Positions 45,763 to 57,567 of a DNA stretch of 64,000 nucleotides are shown here, piece by piece. This DNA is from Yamagishiella unicocca (taxonomy: Eukaryota > Chlorophyta > Chlorophyceae > Chlamydomonadales > Volvocaceae). Made by a program: the position numbers and the translations under genes. The notes under the pieces are model-generated. The model made no database searches, had not been told where the DNA came from, and saw only the letters and a list, made by a program, of their open reading frames with translations. The stretch covers positions 1 to 64,000 of the forward strand of contig BDSL01000044.1 of NCBI GenBank assembly GCA_003116995.1. The letters are read 5' to 3'. Each line of letters begins with the position of its first letter. Within the stretch, counting starts at the first letter, position 1.

Positions 45763-46142
45763 TGCCTGCTGGCGTCCGTTGCCTGCGTGCCGGCCGGATT
45801 GGGGGGGGGTGCACGGCCGGCTGGGTGTTGGGCTTGTCGCGGTGCGAGACCACCACCGTGCTTGCGCACCTTGCGCTAAGGAGCTCGTCGGCACGGCGTT
45901 GCTCGGCCCTGCTGCTTCCAATCGCAACGCTAGTCCTGCCAGTGATACTGCTACTGCGATTGCTGCAACTGGGAGGTGCGGCTAGGTGGTGCGCCCGCGC
46001 GCCCTCGCTCGGTGGCGCAGTCAGGATGTAAGGGCGCGCGGGCGCGTGTAAGAAACGGTGCGGTCGCAACGCCTGTGGGGTTGTGGACGCCTCTCCCGTT
46101 GAATGAGAAAGCGTGTGAGCCCGTTGCTCTGAAACGGGCGTA

Positions 46143-46400
46143 AGCATGGGCACGGGCAGGCGCTGCCAAGCGCCAACACAACGACGTAATCGTGCGGCAC
46201 TGTCCGGAAGCTGCGCTGGCACGTCGGGTCGCGGCGGCAACGAGTACATATATGTCTCAGCTCCGAAACGAGCGGGCATGGGCACGCGCTGCCAAGCGCC
46301 ACAGCGACGACGGAATTGTGCGGCGCCGTCCGGAAGCTGCGCTGGCACGTCGGGTCGGGTAACGCTCCCAGACGTACGATTCACTTACGAATACTATATA
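46143..46400. repeat. Tandem duplication, ~130-bp unit
   Basis: Blocks gcatgggcacg, cgctgccaagcgcca, tccggaagctgcgctggcac, gtcgggtcg and atatatgtctc occur twice in order, starting near 46145 and 46277, with about 15-20% divergence. Confidence 0.8.
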
Positions 46401-46670
46401 TGTCTCTGCAGTGAGTCAAGTCTTGCCGGCAATGTAGCACCTCGTTTGACTCTCAATGCAGCACAGCAATTGCAGTGCTAGTAGGCTTGTCCGCCACCCG
46501 AGAGGGTCGACTCGGGAGCTGGTTTTAGTACGGTGAGGTCTCGGTATGGGCTTCCCCTCTCGCCCTGGACTCGCCCGGGCTTGCGAACACCGTAACATCG
46601 GTATTATTTTTGACAAGGGCTGTCGGCTTCCTCGAGGCCGGAAAAAGGGCGGGGCCCCTCTGCATCCGTA

Positions 46671-46712
46671 CGGGCCGGTTGCTGTGTAGTGCTTTACACA
46701 GCAATCGGCCCG
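46671..46712. repeat. 18-bp inverted repeat, 6-nt loop
   Basis: CGGGCCGGTTGCTGTGTA (46671-46688) pairs with TACACAGCAATCGGCCCG (46695-46712) at 17 of 18 positions. No T-run or coding context was found. Confidence 0.85.
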
Positions 46713-47398
46713 AATGATCATTACAGGCCGTGCGTGCTGCATGCGCCAATTCCGGGTGCATGTATGCTGATGTATGCCGCATGGTCAGTACGGCGAAGCG
46801 CCAACCGACGTACCCTTGCCGTGGACGGCCAAAGCGTTGCTTAGCAAACCAACTTGCGGGTAACATGGAAATCATCTGATAAGTGCCGGTGGCCAAAGCT
46901 CAGGGTCCCACGGTAGACAACAGCATAATCGTCGTTGTACCTCGTTGAGTACGTCTTCTCGCAGGTCCTGACTACTCAGCGTTATGTAACAAACCATTGT
47001 TAGGTTTGCGCATGCCAAACACCACCAAAGTGCCGGCTGGCACAGCCGAGCGCGCCACGGGAGAGAGCTACATGAGTGCGCCTCCTCGCTCGGAGGTCCC
47101 GATCGGTTGGCTTACGATATTAGTAGCGCAGGTCATAAAACGAAACGGCTAGCCTATCATGCATAAAGCGCAGAGGTGCTCGGCCCGGCAAGCCGCAACA
47201 ATGGTGAAGATGCAAGGCCGCGGCGAGCAGATATCAGGAATATCAGATGCCGTGGCTTGATCTTTTAATTAGGAGATACATGCAACCTGCTAGGGGGAAG
47301 TATAGTGCGAAAGGCGTTGCTTTGACCGCGGCCTTGCTCCATGCGTCCATGGAGGCCGTGAAACTCGTTCTCGCTCAACGGACATGGGCAATCCTACA

Positions 47399-47439
47399 GG
47401 GCGGGGCCCCCCGAGGCGCTTCGCGCTGGGGCCCCGCCC
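47399..47439. repeat. GC-only 12-bp inverted repeat
   Basis: GGGCGGGGCCCC (47399-47410) and GGGGCCCCGCCC (47428-47439) are exact reverse complements. The spacer holds a further GCG-cttc-GCGC mini-stem, and aaaaatt follows. Confidence 0.85.
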
Positions 47440-47803
47440 AAAAATTAATGTGCCCGCGGCGCGGGCCGGCGATGCGTCATGGGATGGTCGCTACTAAGAG
47501 GTGCCATTTCAGGTCATTTACCGTAAGACAATCCAAACGTGCGATGGCGCGCTGCCCTCGTCCGCCCCACAAGCTGAGGTTTTCTAGGATTACGTTAGTA
47601 TCGTTGTGCATCGAATATGTCATAGGAAAACGCGTTCCGATGCAAAGCCGTACCTGTATCACGTGCCGCGAGGCAACACGCTCAGACGCCTCTCCGTCAA
47701 TTGTGATTCTATCGCCTCTGCGCACAACAGTTGCAGTTGGTTCGATCATGTTTAAATGTGGTTTGGGCTTCGAGCGACCTGCAGATCGTCCATCAGAATG
47801 GAC

Positions 47804-47870
47804 GAATTTGACTTCGCCAGGAAGGGGCGCTACCCAGAATGTAGCGCCCTTCCCTAGCGAAGTCAAATTC
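47804..47870. repeat. 30-bp imperfect inverted repeat, 7-nt loop
   Basis: GAATTTGACTTCGC-c-AGGAAGGGGCGCTAC (47804-47833) pairs with 47841-47870, with three mismatches in 30. A smaller hairpin, GTCCAT-caga-ATGGAC (47788-47803), precedes it. Such paired hairpins can be ends of small foldback elements. Confidence 0.8.
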
Positions 47871-47989
47871 ATAAGACTGCATTAGTAATAATGATAGTAC
47901 AGTATCCTCGAGCCCGGGCGAACAGGGGCGAACCCAGGGCAAGAAGAGGAGCCCATGTCCGTGGCCTTACCATATGCGAGCAGGAGCTG

Positions 47990-48425
47990 AACCCAGCCTA
48001 CCCAGTAGACCCCCCGAAGGGCATAGGAAAACCGCAAAAGGCGTAGAGGCGCAGCCCTGTTCAAACAGCGGCCACGAAGCGACAGCCACAGCCAGCCGAC
48101 TCCACGGCGGTCAGGCACCACGAAGAAAACTACCCACCCCGCACGAAACAGCGGGGGAGGGTGAAAAATAAAAGCCCGTGAAGAGCAACCCAAGGTCCAT
48201 CCCGTCGTCAAGTTGCAGGGGGAAGGACCCATAGCCATATATCCGGTCACAACCCTGGGAGGCCCTGGGCGACCACCGACGTGCGCATGTGCCAACCGTC
48301 GTGCCTTTCAGCGATAGGATGGCTGGCACAAGGGGCATTTCACAAATGCGAGCAGAACACTACAGCCAGCATCCCATGAACAAAGATCAAGGCTGACCGG
48401 CCCACCACTTGCAGAACAATAACGC
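47990..48425 (-). repeat. Dispersed repeat B-like copy 3
   Basis: The stretch cagcatcccatgaacaaaga...ggcccaccacttgcagaac mirrors cagcccacatgaacaagcaa...gcccaccagagatac at 18540-18595. The minus-strand peptide has the same composition as the other copies. No domain is recognisable. Confidence 0.4.
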
Positions 48426-49395
48426 ACTCGCTGGGCCCGGAGAGCTCAGAGGACGCCGCCAGAAGAGAAACGCGGTGCGCAACACCATAGGAAGATCCGC
48501 ACAATGACTGAGACGAACAAAACAGCCACCTAAACCTGGCGATTGAGGTTACGCACTCGAGGTGCGAGGTCGCTCAGAGCACGCTCCAAGAGGCGAATGT
48601 GGCCAGGAGCAGAAACGATTTCCCTGCCGAGAATTGTCCTGTGAGGACTGCTTCGATGTTTTGGTTATAAAGTTAACACATGCGCGGTTCATCTGGTCTG
48701 GTACGGCCAGGAACGGTTAATCTGTTCGTGAAGGCGATGTATAAGGCACGCGGCTACATCGCAATGTGCTGATATAGTAAAGAATTGTAGCGTACACGAA
48801 TGCGATGTCACCAGGAGGCGTGCCCCATGCGAATCAAGATGCGAAGTAGGCGATCTTTTCTGTTGGTAAAGCTGCATGGCAGATGCAGCCACAAATTGCT
48901 TAGATCTTGAGGCTCCCGAAATATAATACAAGACGTTACAGTAATCGGACATCCAAAGTTGAGCAGCGGCTTGGGATTTTTCATCGATGTGACAGGTCGC
49001 GACTTCGCTTTCGTTTTGCAAGAAGTGGAACGCAAAACGCTGTTAACTAGTTAACGTACCTGTATACTCGTCCACGTGTACGAGCAATGGACAAGGAGAA
49101 CCTAGTGAGGCGACGGGTCAAAGCAATTGTTCGTAAAATCACGACACGGCTCCTTAGTGGGGCCTCCTGCGCAGCCAAAACATACTTACCGCAGGAGCAA
49201 CATTCATTATTTACATTATTTTCCTTCTATATCCTGCTAAGATCTCCATGTCACGCATACAAGCCGCGTTGTGACGAACAGTGTTATACTCCCTCTTAAC
49301 GCACGTGGAGCAGGGCCTCCTTCTGCGGCCGACTGATTGGAACAATTGGAGCCGCACTCTTGCCCAAACGCCCACGGATACCGGCCGCCGAACCC
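48426..49395. other. No recognisable gene
   Basis: Short frames only on both strands. The region precedes the cyclin-like gene and may include its promoter; no motif is defended. Confidence 0.4.
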
Positions 49396-51406
49396 ATGAA
49401 CCTGGCCGAGCGTTATGCGGCCGCTGCGCAGGAGCAGCCAAGGTACGGACGCAAGCCGCATAATATTCGCAGGCCAAACAAGAAAAGGATGCTTGCGTTC
49501 GCGACATGGCATAATTCAACTTCCAGTAATATAGTGGGGATTTTTGGGAGAGCTGTCAACGCGAGGGCAGCGACCCTGCCTGCGCACCCGGTCGCCACGA
49601 TAGCATCTCTAGGCAGCATCCTCGCCTGTCTAACCCCAAACCAATACGATGGCTGCCATCCAGCTCCAGCACCGCCGAGCCGACCATCGCGCGCGACTCT
49701 TCCGTATGTCATACTGTTTCGGAGTCAGCAACTGATGTCGAAGAGGAGCTGGCGGATGCGCTTCTGCTATCAACCGCTGAAACACCGCTGGCATCGGCTG
49801 GTGGAAGTGAACTGAAGGACATGGCAGCTGTACGGCCCAGGCAGGACGGCGTCCAGACCACTGCCGCTGACCACATCACCGACAGCCCCAGCGCTCTCAG
49901 GTACGAAATGCATTGGATCGCGCAGACGCAAAACCGTATATAACGGACATCAGGGACCAATGGCGGCGAACGCGCACCAGCGCTATTCCGGAGCTGCCGA
50001 GGCAGATTACATATTTGAGATCGCTCAGCGTAAAAGTGAGGAGGCGGGCAGGCCGGCAGGCCAGCAGGGTGCTTCTGTCGCCCCGGTCTTGGGCCATCGG
50101 GGTCGTCCCTTAATACCCCCGCAGGCGAGTCACTCGGTCGGGTCCCATGCGAGTCGCCTGCTCGCCTGGCTCCCTACGCGTGTGCGCGCTTTCCACGTCA
50201 AGAGAGCCGCGTACGCACCCCAGCCCAGCCGGCCGCGCCGTACCGGCAGCAGCAGCGGTTCGTACAGCAGCGGCGCCGCTAGGGCTGTAGGGCAATCCCT
50301 CCTGACTTCGACCTCCGGTCATCACTTTCCTGCCCTCGGCCCCGCCCTCAAACTCTTTCCCAAGCTACTGACGCCATGTGCGACATGTCGGTTCGTCGGT
50401 GCCCACTCCGTCGGCCCTTGCCCTACCTCACAACCCCACCCAAGCACACGTGGTGACGCGTTTTTTCATGTGCCCGCGCGCCCACGCTTTGACAACCCCT
50501 TAGGGACGAGCGGCAGGCGCACCAGCCCAACGTGACAGGACCGTGCCCGGCCGCCGCGGCTGTCGCCGCTTCGGCTGTAATAAATGCTGCTGCTGCTCGC
50601 GCCGTGTTGGTCGACTGGATGACGTCCGTGGGGGGGGCGCTGCAGCTGGGTCCGGAGGTGCTGCGTGCGGCGGTGGAGCTGCTGGACGGCTTCACGGCCC
50701 GCCAGGTTGGGAGGGAGGGAGGCGAGCAGGGCAGGGTAGAGAGGATTCCGAGGGATCCCCCGCCAGGTTGGGAGGGAGGAAGGCGGGGAGGGGCAGGAAG
50801 GCGGGGAGGGGCGGGTAGCGAGGATGACCGTGAGTTGAAACCGGAGGTGAGGAGGGAGGGGTTGGGTGAGGCGATTCGCGCCATAACGTACAGCCACTCG
50901 GCGGTACCAGGAGGGGACATTTTGCGGTGAAAGAAGGTGTACCGGTACACAAGTACATGTTGTTATGATTGACCGATGGTGACAAGTTTACCGAGTGTAT
51001 GTGTGGGTCTCCGCCGTGTCCGCCTACACTCGCAGGTACCTGCCCCACCCGATGCGCTGTTGCAGCTGGTGGCGCTGACGTGTATGTCACTGGCGACCCG
51101 CCAGCAGGACGAGGTAGGTGCGCGCGGCCGGCGCCTGTAGGTGCGCGCGGCCGGCGCCTGCAAGCGTACGGCCCTCGTTGTTGCTTTAGCGCGCCAATGG
51201 CGCCGAGGTGCCTCGCCTGTCCAGCCACGTGCGCGCGCCTTCCACCTTCCACACTGTCAGCATTATTTTGCATTTCTATGCGACAGGACGCCCCAGCCCA
51301 CCATCAACACCAACGTCAGCAGGAGCAGCTGCGTCAGCCCGCGCTCACGCCTCGCCAGTGGGCGAGTCTGGCCGTCGACCCATTCAGCGATGCGCCTCTG
51401 TACGAG
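49396..51406 (+). CDS. Cyclin-box protein, copy 1, 3' end not found
   Basis: The secure exons are 50539-50705, 51036-51113 and 51287-51406, all GT-AG and in phase. They encode RAVLVDWMTSVGGALQLGPE, VLRAAVELLDGFTARQ, ALLQLVALTCMSLATRQQDE and LTPRQWASLAVDPFSDAPLY, the cyclin N-fold (the RxxLVDW and LQLV...LA motifs). Cyclins activate CDKs. Upstream, 49396-49442, 49571-49900 (acidic, Ser-rich) and 49926-50035 (AEADYIFEIAQRK, the helix before the box) also fit in phase. However, 49901-49925 would be a 25-nt intron, too short, so an indel or another junction is likely. The C-terminal cyclin fold was not located after 51406. Confidence 0.65.
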
Positions 51407-53215
51407 GTACGAGGGCACGAGTTGGTATTTTGGCCCGAATGGTGGCTGGCCTTTCGCGGCCTTCATTCGTTGGGCGTTGGTTGCAACGCAAAGAACAAGA
51501 GCGGCTGGATTGTAGCTGCATACCACGGTGGCCTGAAAATCCTGTCTCATCCGACCTGTTGCCGCCCGATGCCGCTGCTGCTGCTGCCGCTGCTGCTGCA
51601 GTAGCAGCAACCCATTGATTGCTGCCCTTTGCCCGTGGCGCTGTTGTTCGCTGCTCCCGTGCGTGATGCGTTTTGGCCTACACTCGCCTCACTTTCCAAA
51701 CCACAACATGCAACTCGGCGTGTTGGGCGGCACCCAGACCGGCTCACACACGGCTTCGCCGACGGTTCTACCTACAGGTCTGGAGCCCACAGTACTACCA
51801 GGCACTAACTAACTAACCACCATCACTATGGCCTCGCGTTCCCTCGTCCTCTCCCGTCCGCCCCTGGTCCTGCCTCTTGGCTTGGAACGCGCAGGAGTCC
51901 GATCTCAGGCGCATGGAATGGGTCATCACGGAGACGCTACGCGGGGCCGCCATAGCCGCCGCTGGGACCTCAGACCCCCCCAGCGCAGCCCAAGCAGGCT
52001 GCCCAGAGACCCCGCCGGCCTCCTAACGGTGAGGGCGCAAAGGGGTGCGAAGTAACAAGTGTCACTCGAGACGGTTCTTCGTCGGTGTCGGTGTGCTGCT
52101 CGCTCTCTCCGCCTGCTGCCAGCCTACTGTGCCTGCCCTACCTGACACACGATGCACCCTAGCCCAATCCGGCTGCAGCAATCCTCCGGTCGGACGTATG
52201 TCCACATGCACCTTGCCGGGGCGTTCATCTCCAGGGCGGTCATCTCCTCGAACCCGTTCTGACCCCCTGTTGCCACTACTGCTCCACATCGCGCTCCGCA
52301 GCACTGGCATCCTTATCCGAGGTCCGATCGGATGGATCCACTCCACCACCTCGTCGGGTCCTCCACCCAAGGAACCTCCTATCCGCAGCAGCGAGCGCTG
52401 CTGCTGCGTTCGTGGGGCAGGGTCGTTGTCGCACCATGACACGGTAATAATGCCGGTGAAGTAGGTAGCTAGCTGCTGAGACAGGGGGTCCTGCCTTCAT
52501 CGAGCAGCCAAGTGGTTGTGGAAGCTGGCGTCAGCCCGCCGGCCAGGTGTGTCGGTCCAGAAATGCGGGAGCCGGCGGCTCCCACTCAGCCGTCAGCACT
52601 CGAGGACATTGCCCGGCCTGTGTCGATACACCCGCCTCCTGCGTCCTACCGACCTGCCAGACACGCCTGGCGCCCGGGTACGCCATCCTACCGACCTGCC
52701 AGACACGCCTGGCGCCCGGGTACGGCAGCAGGGCATGGAGGACGGCCGCGGCAATAGTGGGTCGGTGGAGAAAGAACACAGCGAGACACAGCGTAGCGTG
52801 ACGTGGGGTGCTGTGCGTGGAGTGCTGTGCTGTGCTATGCGATCGCAATAAGACAGACGGACGAGGTACCTACGTCGCGCCGCTTCACTCGGCGCGCGCG
52901 TACTGCTGCCGTAGCCGTGCAGGATTACCGGCATGCGCTGCCGAGTAACGACCAAGTCGTATGCAAGCTCGGGGGATTCGGAAGATCGGGAACCGGCTGT
53001 ACCCCGACGCCTTAGTGCCTTGAAGACGCACGGTATCGTTGCGTCTTTGCGCTGGTCGGTGGTCTAGGATTGATGCTCTCGCCCAGATGGGGAGTCGGAT
53101 AATGCATGTACCATTTCCGTCGTGTGTATATCGGTAATGTCATGGCTTAGGCGCCTAGCCCTTGATACGGTGTCATAGTCAGTCTGCCGACATGAGGCAG
53201 AAGGATATTGAGTAG
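51407..53215. other. No further exon recognised; small repeats
   Basis: The CAG/CTG-like run around 51572-51612 gives poly-Leu or poly-Gln frames. A diverged LINE-terminus-like phrase, ggttctacctacaggtctgg, is at 51764. The unit ctaccgacctgccagacacg-cctggcgcccgggtacg is duplicated at about 52649-52724. The rest of the cyclin gene could lie here, but I see no convincing exon. Confidence 0.4.
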
Positions 53216-54240
53216 GAGTCAAACACCGGTAAGCAGAACTAAATTATGGAGTTGGGTACTTGCAGACTGTCTTGTGCTCTTGTATACAAGGGCATTCTGA
53301 TCTGGAAGGAGCCTTCGAGGGGCCTTCTGGCGGTGTGAAGGACACAGGGGGAGTCGGTGGCGCGCGGCGACTTCTTTTGCACGTGGTACCGGAGCATGCG
53401 TCAACTGCACTGGCGTTTTCCGTCGTACGTTCCTGCACTGCGTTGCTGCCAGTGCGTCCAATAAAACAAAATGATCCTATGCTTTTAAGGACAACGATGG
53501 TGGAACCACCGCTTGCGGTTTTGTGGCTTAATGCTGCTCGTTGGGGATCAGCTTGATCGGTCCCTTATTTATAAGATAGTGCACCTGCACAAAGTAGTTT
53601 GATGTACGGAAGTGCTTTACAGCGTGACGCGCATGGCTTGCGGGACGCGCGGCGCGCATCTTGATTGCGTCGTACACATCTCTTTTCGAGTCCTTACTCG
53701 AGCGTGCGTGCTTTCAGGCGTGCGGTCTGGTTTCGCTATTACAGGGTACTGTTGGTGACCGCTATTGACGCGACGGACAGTCGTGTGCCAGCATTGCGAG
53801 GACCCGAGCGGCATGATACGGGGTTTTCTTTTCAATCCTAGTTAGTCAATCCTAGTCATTCAGGACACACGGTCGATAGCTCGCTGCAGCGTTTCAGTTG
53901 GGGAGGGTTCATGGCAGACGAATACCACACCCGTTACGAACGATTATAGAATAAATGTCATGAGGTTTCTGGTTAGAGGATGCTTTGTACTTGCAGATTT
54001 GTACTTGCAGAGAAGCAGTTGTAGAGAAGAGGTTGAGTTACGGGACACTCGTCATGGCGTCGTGAGTTGAAGGACACGCGTCATGGTGTCGGGAACGCGT
54101 TTTGGATGGAGCTGCAGTAGTGCGCGTCTGTTTTCCTGCATTCGTTCATTATAAGTTGTTAGTTAGTTAGTCAGTCAGTTAGTTTAGTTCTAGTAAAAGC
54201 AATCACAGCGTTTTCTGTCCTGATGGGTTGCACGGGGGAT
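53216..54240. other. No recognisable gene
   Basis: Short frames without domains. A direct repeat 'gtacttgcaga' occurs at about 53991 and 54002, and GTTAGTTAGTCAGTCAGTTAGT forms a small tetranucleotide run near 54159. Confidence 0.4.
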
Positions 54241-54249
54241 ACATCCGTC

Positions 54250-55040
54250 GTAATAATAATAGTAATAATTAATAATATTACGCCGGCCGGAGCCTGGCGT
54301 GTATTAAGGGGGTGGGGAACTGAGGGGCGGACTCCGCCCCGCAACACCGGGGAGTCTAATTTGAGTATGTTTGTTATTTAGGGTTGCCCTGCAGGTGTCG
54401 CCGAGCGCGGATGATGGAGCCGGCTGTCTCGATTGTATGGGTGTGTATATTTGTGCACGCTTTCGTGGTTTGCTCTGGGGTTGCCCCAAGCTGGAGGAGG
54501 AGTGTTTTGAGGGTCTTTGGGAGCGTGCCTGTGGTCCCCAGAGTGGCAATTTGTGTTTCAGTGTAGCGCACCTCCCACCCTGCCTTGCGTAGGTCGGCCG
54601 CTAGTTTTTCATGTTGCGCGGTCTTCTGAGCCAGTTTCTCAGCGTGTTATAGGTCTCCTGTGTATCCCACTTCAATTATGTAAACAGTATGTTTGCTCTT
54701 ATCGCCAGGTCCCTGGTACCGTTTCCGCCGTGTCACTCGGGAGGGGAGGTTCGGTATAAACAGTACGTCCGGTCGCATCCGCTGGGTTTCCTCTGCGCCT
54801 AGGCGTGGGAGCATCCAGGCCGGGACGCGATTGCTACTGCAGTAGTGGGGAAGGTCAGCAGCTTTACCAGCGTCCATGATCATCAGGCCGCCCCCAAAGT
54901 TGCCTTTGTGCACGCAGTCAGACGCAGTCCGCGATGATTTGCGTCGCTTTGTTATGTCGGTTGATGTACAAGCAACCTTTTCATCATACGATGAGCGCAT
55001 ACATCCGCCAAGGATGTGCGCTCCGGAGTCCATCACGGGC
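54250..55040 (-). pseudogene. RLE-class LINE C-terminus and 3' end
   Basis: Minus-strand frame: DSGAHILGGCMRSS (knuckle before the nuclease), then MRPDVLFIPN and YIIEVGYTGD, the R-PD...E signature of restriction-like endonucleases in R2/NeSL/CRE-type non-LTR elements. HAEKLAQKTAQHEKLAADLR and KAGWEVRYTETQIATLG follow, ending at HLQGNPK near 54377. One in-frame TAA sits right after GYTGDL (about 54647). The 3' UTR ends in CCGGCGTAAT plus an ATT-rich tail (54251-54280). The reverse transcriptase is not recognisable upstream, so the copy is 5'-truncated. Confidence 0.7.
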
Positions 55041-57345
55041 CCGTTTGGATTGCATTCGTATTGGTGGTTTTTCGTTAGTTCATATCGGAAGCAGTAGCAG
55101 TGTAGGTTGTGCTGGTAGGTTGAGCGTGCGATTTTTGCTCACTGGTGGTTTTTAAAGGGAAGACTAGGGTACCTTTTTCAACTTCGAACAGTTGTTTCGA
55201 ATTTTTGTATATCCCGTACCTGCGGGTCGGCGCAGGGCCGTGTGGAGTTGGGTCCCTAAATCACATGTGATGCTTCTGATATCAAACCGAACTGGAGTCA
55301 GGTGCCCGTGCAATCCTTGGAAGTCTCCGTCATGTAACAGACAGCAAAGGCCAGCCAAGGCACGCTGTCGTGACGCAATACGTGATCGACGCAATGCTGG
55401 CACGACGCGTTGCAGCAGCGGCAGGCGCTGGCGGTGAGCGCCGCCCTGGGGATGCCGGTATATTCAAGTCTCCCCGCTGTCCTTGATCCAATATCCACCT
55501 TTCTACTGCTGCCGTACTCCATACAGCCGACCGCATGCAGCTCAAGGATTGCGTGGGTACTCCCGTACGATGCATACGGCATGTGCAAAGCGCAGCTACT
55601 GCACGCGGAAGGGCGGTCCCGCCGGTCGGGTGCCATGCATGGGACCGATTTGCGGCACCCGGGTGCGCTCGTGTTTTCTAACCAATTGCGAGCCGCGAGG
55701 CTGCATGCTGATAATGCTCTTTTCGTATGCTGGTTGGGGTAGGGCAGCTCCCTGGTTGACGCAGGCATGCAACCGGATTCAGAGGAATGCGAGGGATGAA
55801 TTCCAGGGGTGAGGCTACTTTCATTGGAATGCGCAAGAGCGCAGCAAATATTGAGTCGAGGCGCCTACAGTGAGTTGCCTTCGCTGATCTCTTTAGTAAA
55901 AGGCGAAAGAGATATGAGTATCGTGGGCAACTCGACGCTATACTCCAAAATGTAAACAGGTCCAATTGTTACCCCTCGGCTACGTCTAGTAAAGGTTCAG
56001 GAGCCGATGGTGGGTGCGGGTACGATCTCTAAAGCCCCAACACGCCTCTGCACCTCGCGAACCAATAAATAGTTTGCGCACTAATAATTTACTCGCGAGA
56101 TATGAAACACTGAATTGCCGTACACGCCAACTGCATTCTAACTGTCGCTCAGGATCCTCCTAGATAGCAGAGGTGTCGGGCGTTGATGAATGTGCAACTT
56201 ACGCAGGCGCGCGTTCGCTGCATCAGCGCGGCGGCATATTGCGCTGCTGTACAACGCCACGGTCTTTTGCTCGTCACCTCGCCACTCCCATCAAGCAACA
56301 CCCTGGAACACTCCGTCCAAACGGTGCTCCCACCGTGAAACTATCCCAACCCCAAACGCCCAAGTGGCTCAATTGCCACCATCTATCGCCGTGTATGCGT
56401 GCCGGTCGGTGCACACGCAATTGCTAAGGGGTCACATGCCCGCGCACATACCTACTACTGCCGCCTCAACTAGCAACCAACCATCCCCAAAGGCGGTGGC
56501 CGCGGCCAGGGCCAAATGGCTCGCTTGCGGACCAACGCGTTGGGGCTATCTTCCTGGTTGACAACCCAGCAGCCCATAAGCTTAACACACTCAGGACTGT
56601 AATTACTGTACGTCGGGCATGTACGACTTGCTGCAGTACGGCAATACGTAGGCCAGCCAGCGCCGCGGCGACCCTCGCTCGTCGGCGCCTTCGATTCGCA
56701 AACCACTATCTACACCTCTCTAATAAGGTCTGAGGCCCACTATAACAGTTGCTACCGCCACGCCCACTAGCAGGGCCACTCGTGTGCTCCAGGACCGCTC
56801 ATTACTTGTGCTGCCGACAGCTCGACAAATAACCCCCGGGTTATCCTTTACCCCCGGGACGTTTCAGACGCAGGACAGATCTAGCGCACTTGCAGCGCAT
56901 CAGACTGTGTCGCTGGTCTGGAAAGGACGGAAGAACTCTCATGCGTTTTTGTGTACATAGACAAGGACACTGCTGCTGTGCGTATGCAGCATCGGTGCAT
57001 CGCACCCGGCTACCATGGACAATAATGTGCTGGGGAGCTTGCGATAACAGGCCGGTCGGAACCTCATGTCGATTACTTCCCAACGAACATCGACGCAAAA
57101 CGCTAGGAGGTTGCTGGCCGGCTCGTTCCTCGGCGGTTGAGCTCTGCGGCGCCCTGGTCGAGTCGCTCCGCCGCAGCTGGAGCGGCTGGACTGCAGCTAC
57201 CGCGCATCGTCTGCGTCAGTATCCACTCCATGCGCCGTACATCGTGCTCCTGAACCGTGTTTCAAGAGACAGGGCACGGCGGGTTGGGTTGGCACTCGTG
57301 AATAAGAGGGTCATCGTCGTTTGCCCCTGCATACTGACTTCTACC
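55041..57345. other. Unassigned, possible upstream remains of the RLE LINE
   Basis: A minus frame at 55298-55768 (156 codons) ends in a Cys-rich stretch (CRCCNASCQHCVDHVL) but has no clear family. It could be decayed LINE sequence. Nothing else between 55800 and 57345 could be assigned. Confidence 0.35.
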
Positions 57346-57350
57346 ACAAC

Positions 57351-57413
57351 TGTCAGGCGATGTGCCCGATGGTTCTCCCTTTTGGTCTGGAACCCACTGT
57401 AACCGTTACAACA
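57351..57413 (+). mobile_element. LINE 3' tail remnant, 63 bp
   Basis: gtcaggcgatgtgcccgatg, ggttctcccttttggtctgg and cactgtaaccgttacaacaa in order. It lies just downstream of the minus-strand cyclin copy. Confidence 0.75.
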
Positions 57414-57567
57414 AGAACTGCTGCAGTGCGCGGCCAGGACGCTTGGATTACGACACATCTTGATTGCTGGCGCCAAACGTTTTCGTAAGCGTATGATGGA
57501 GCCAGACAGCCTTGAAGCAAAAGTAGCTAGTATGGGAGAGATCCAAAAGCCAGCAGTAATGGCGCAC

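Noticed and set aside
47477..47872. Beta-helix-like minus ORF (ITIDGEASERVASRHVIQ)
   Set aside because: The pattern is suggestive only; the plus strand has a longer overlapping frame and no splice partners or start support were found.
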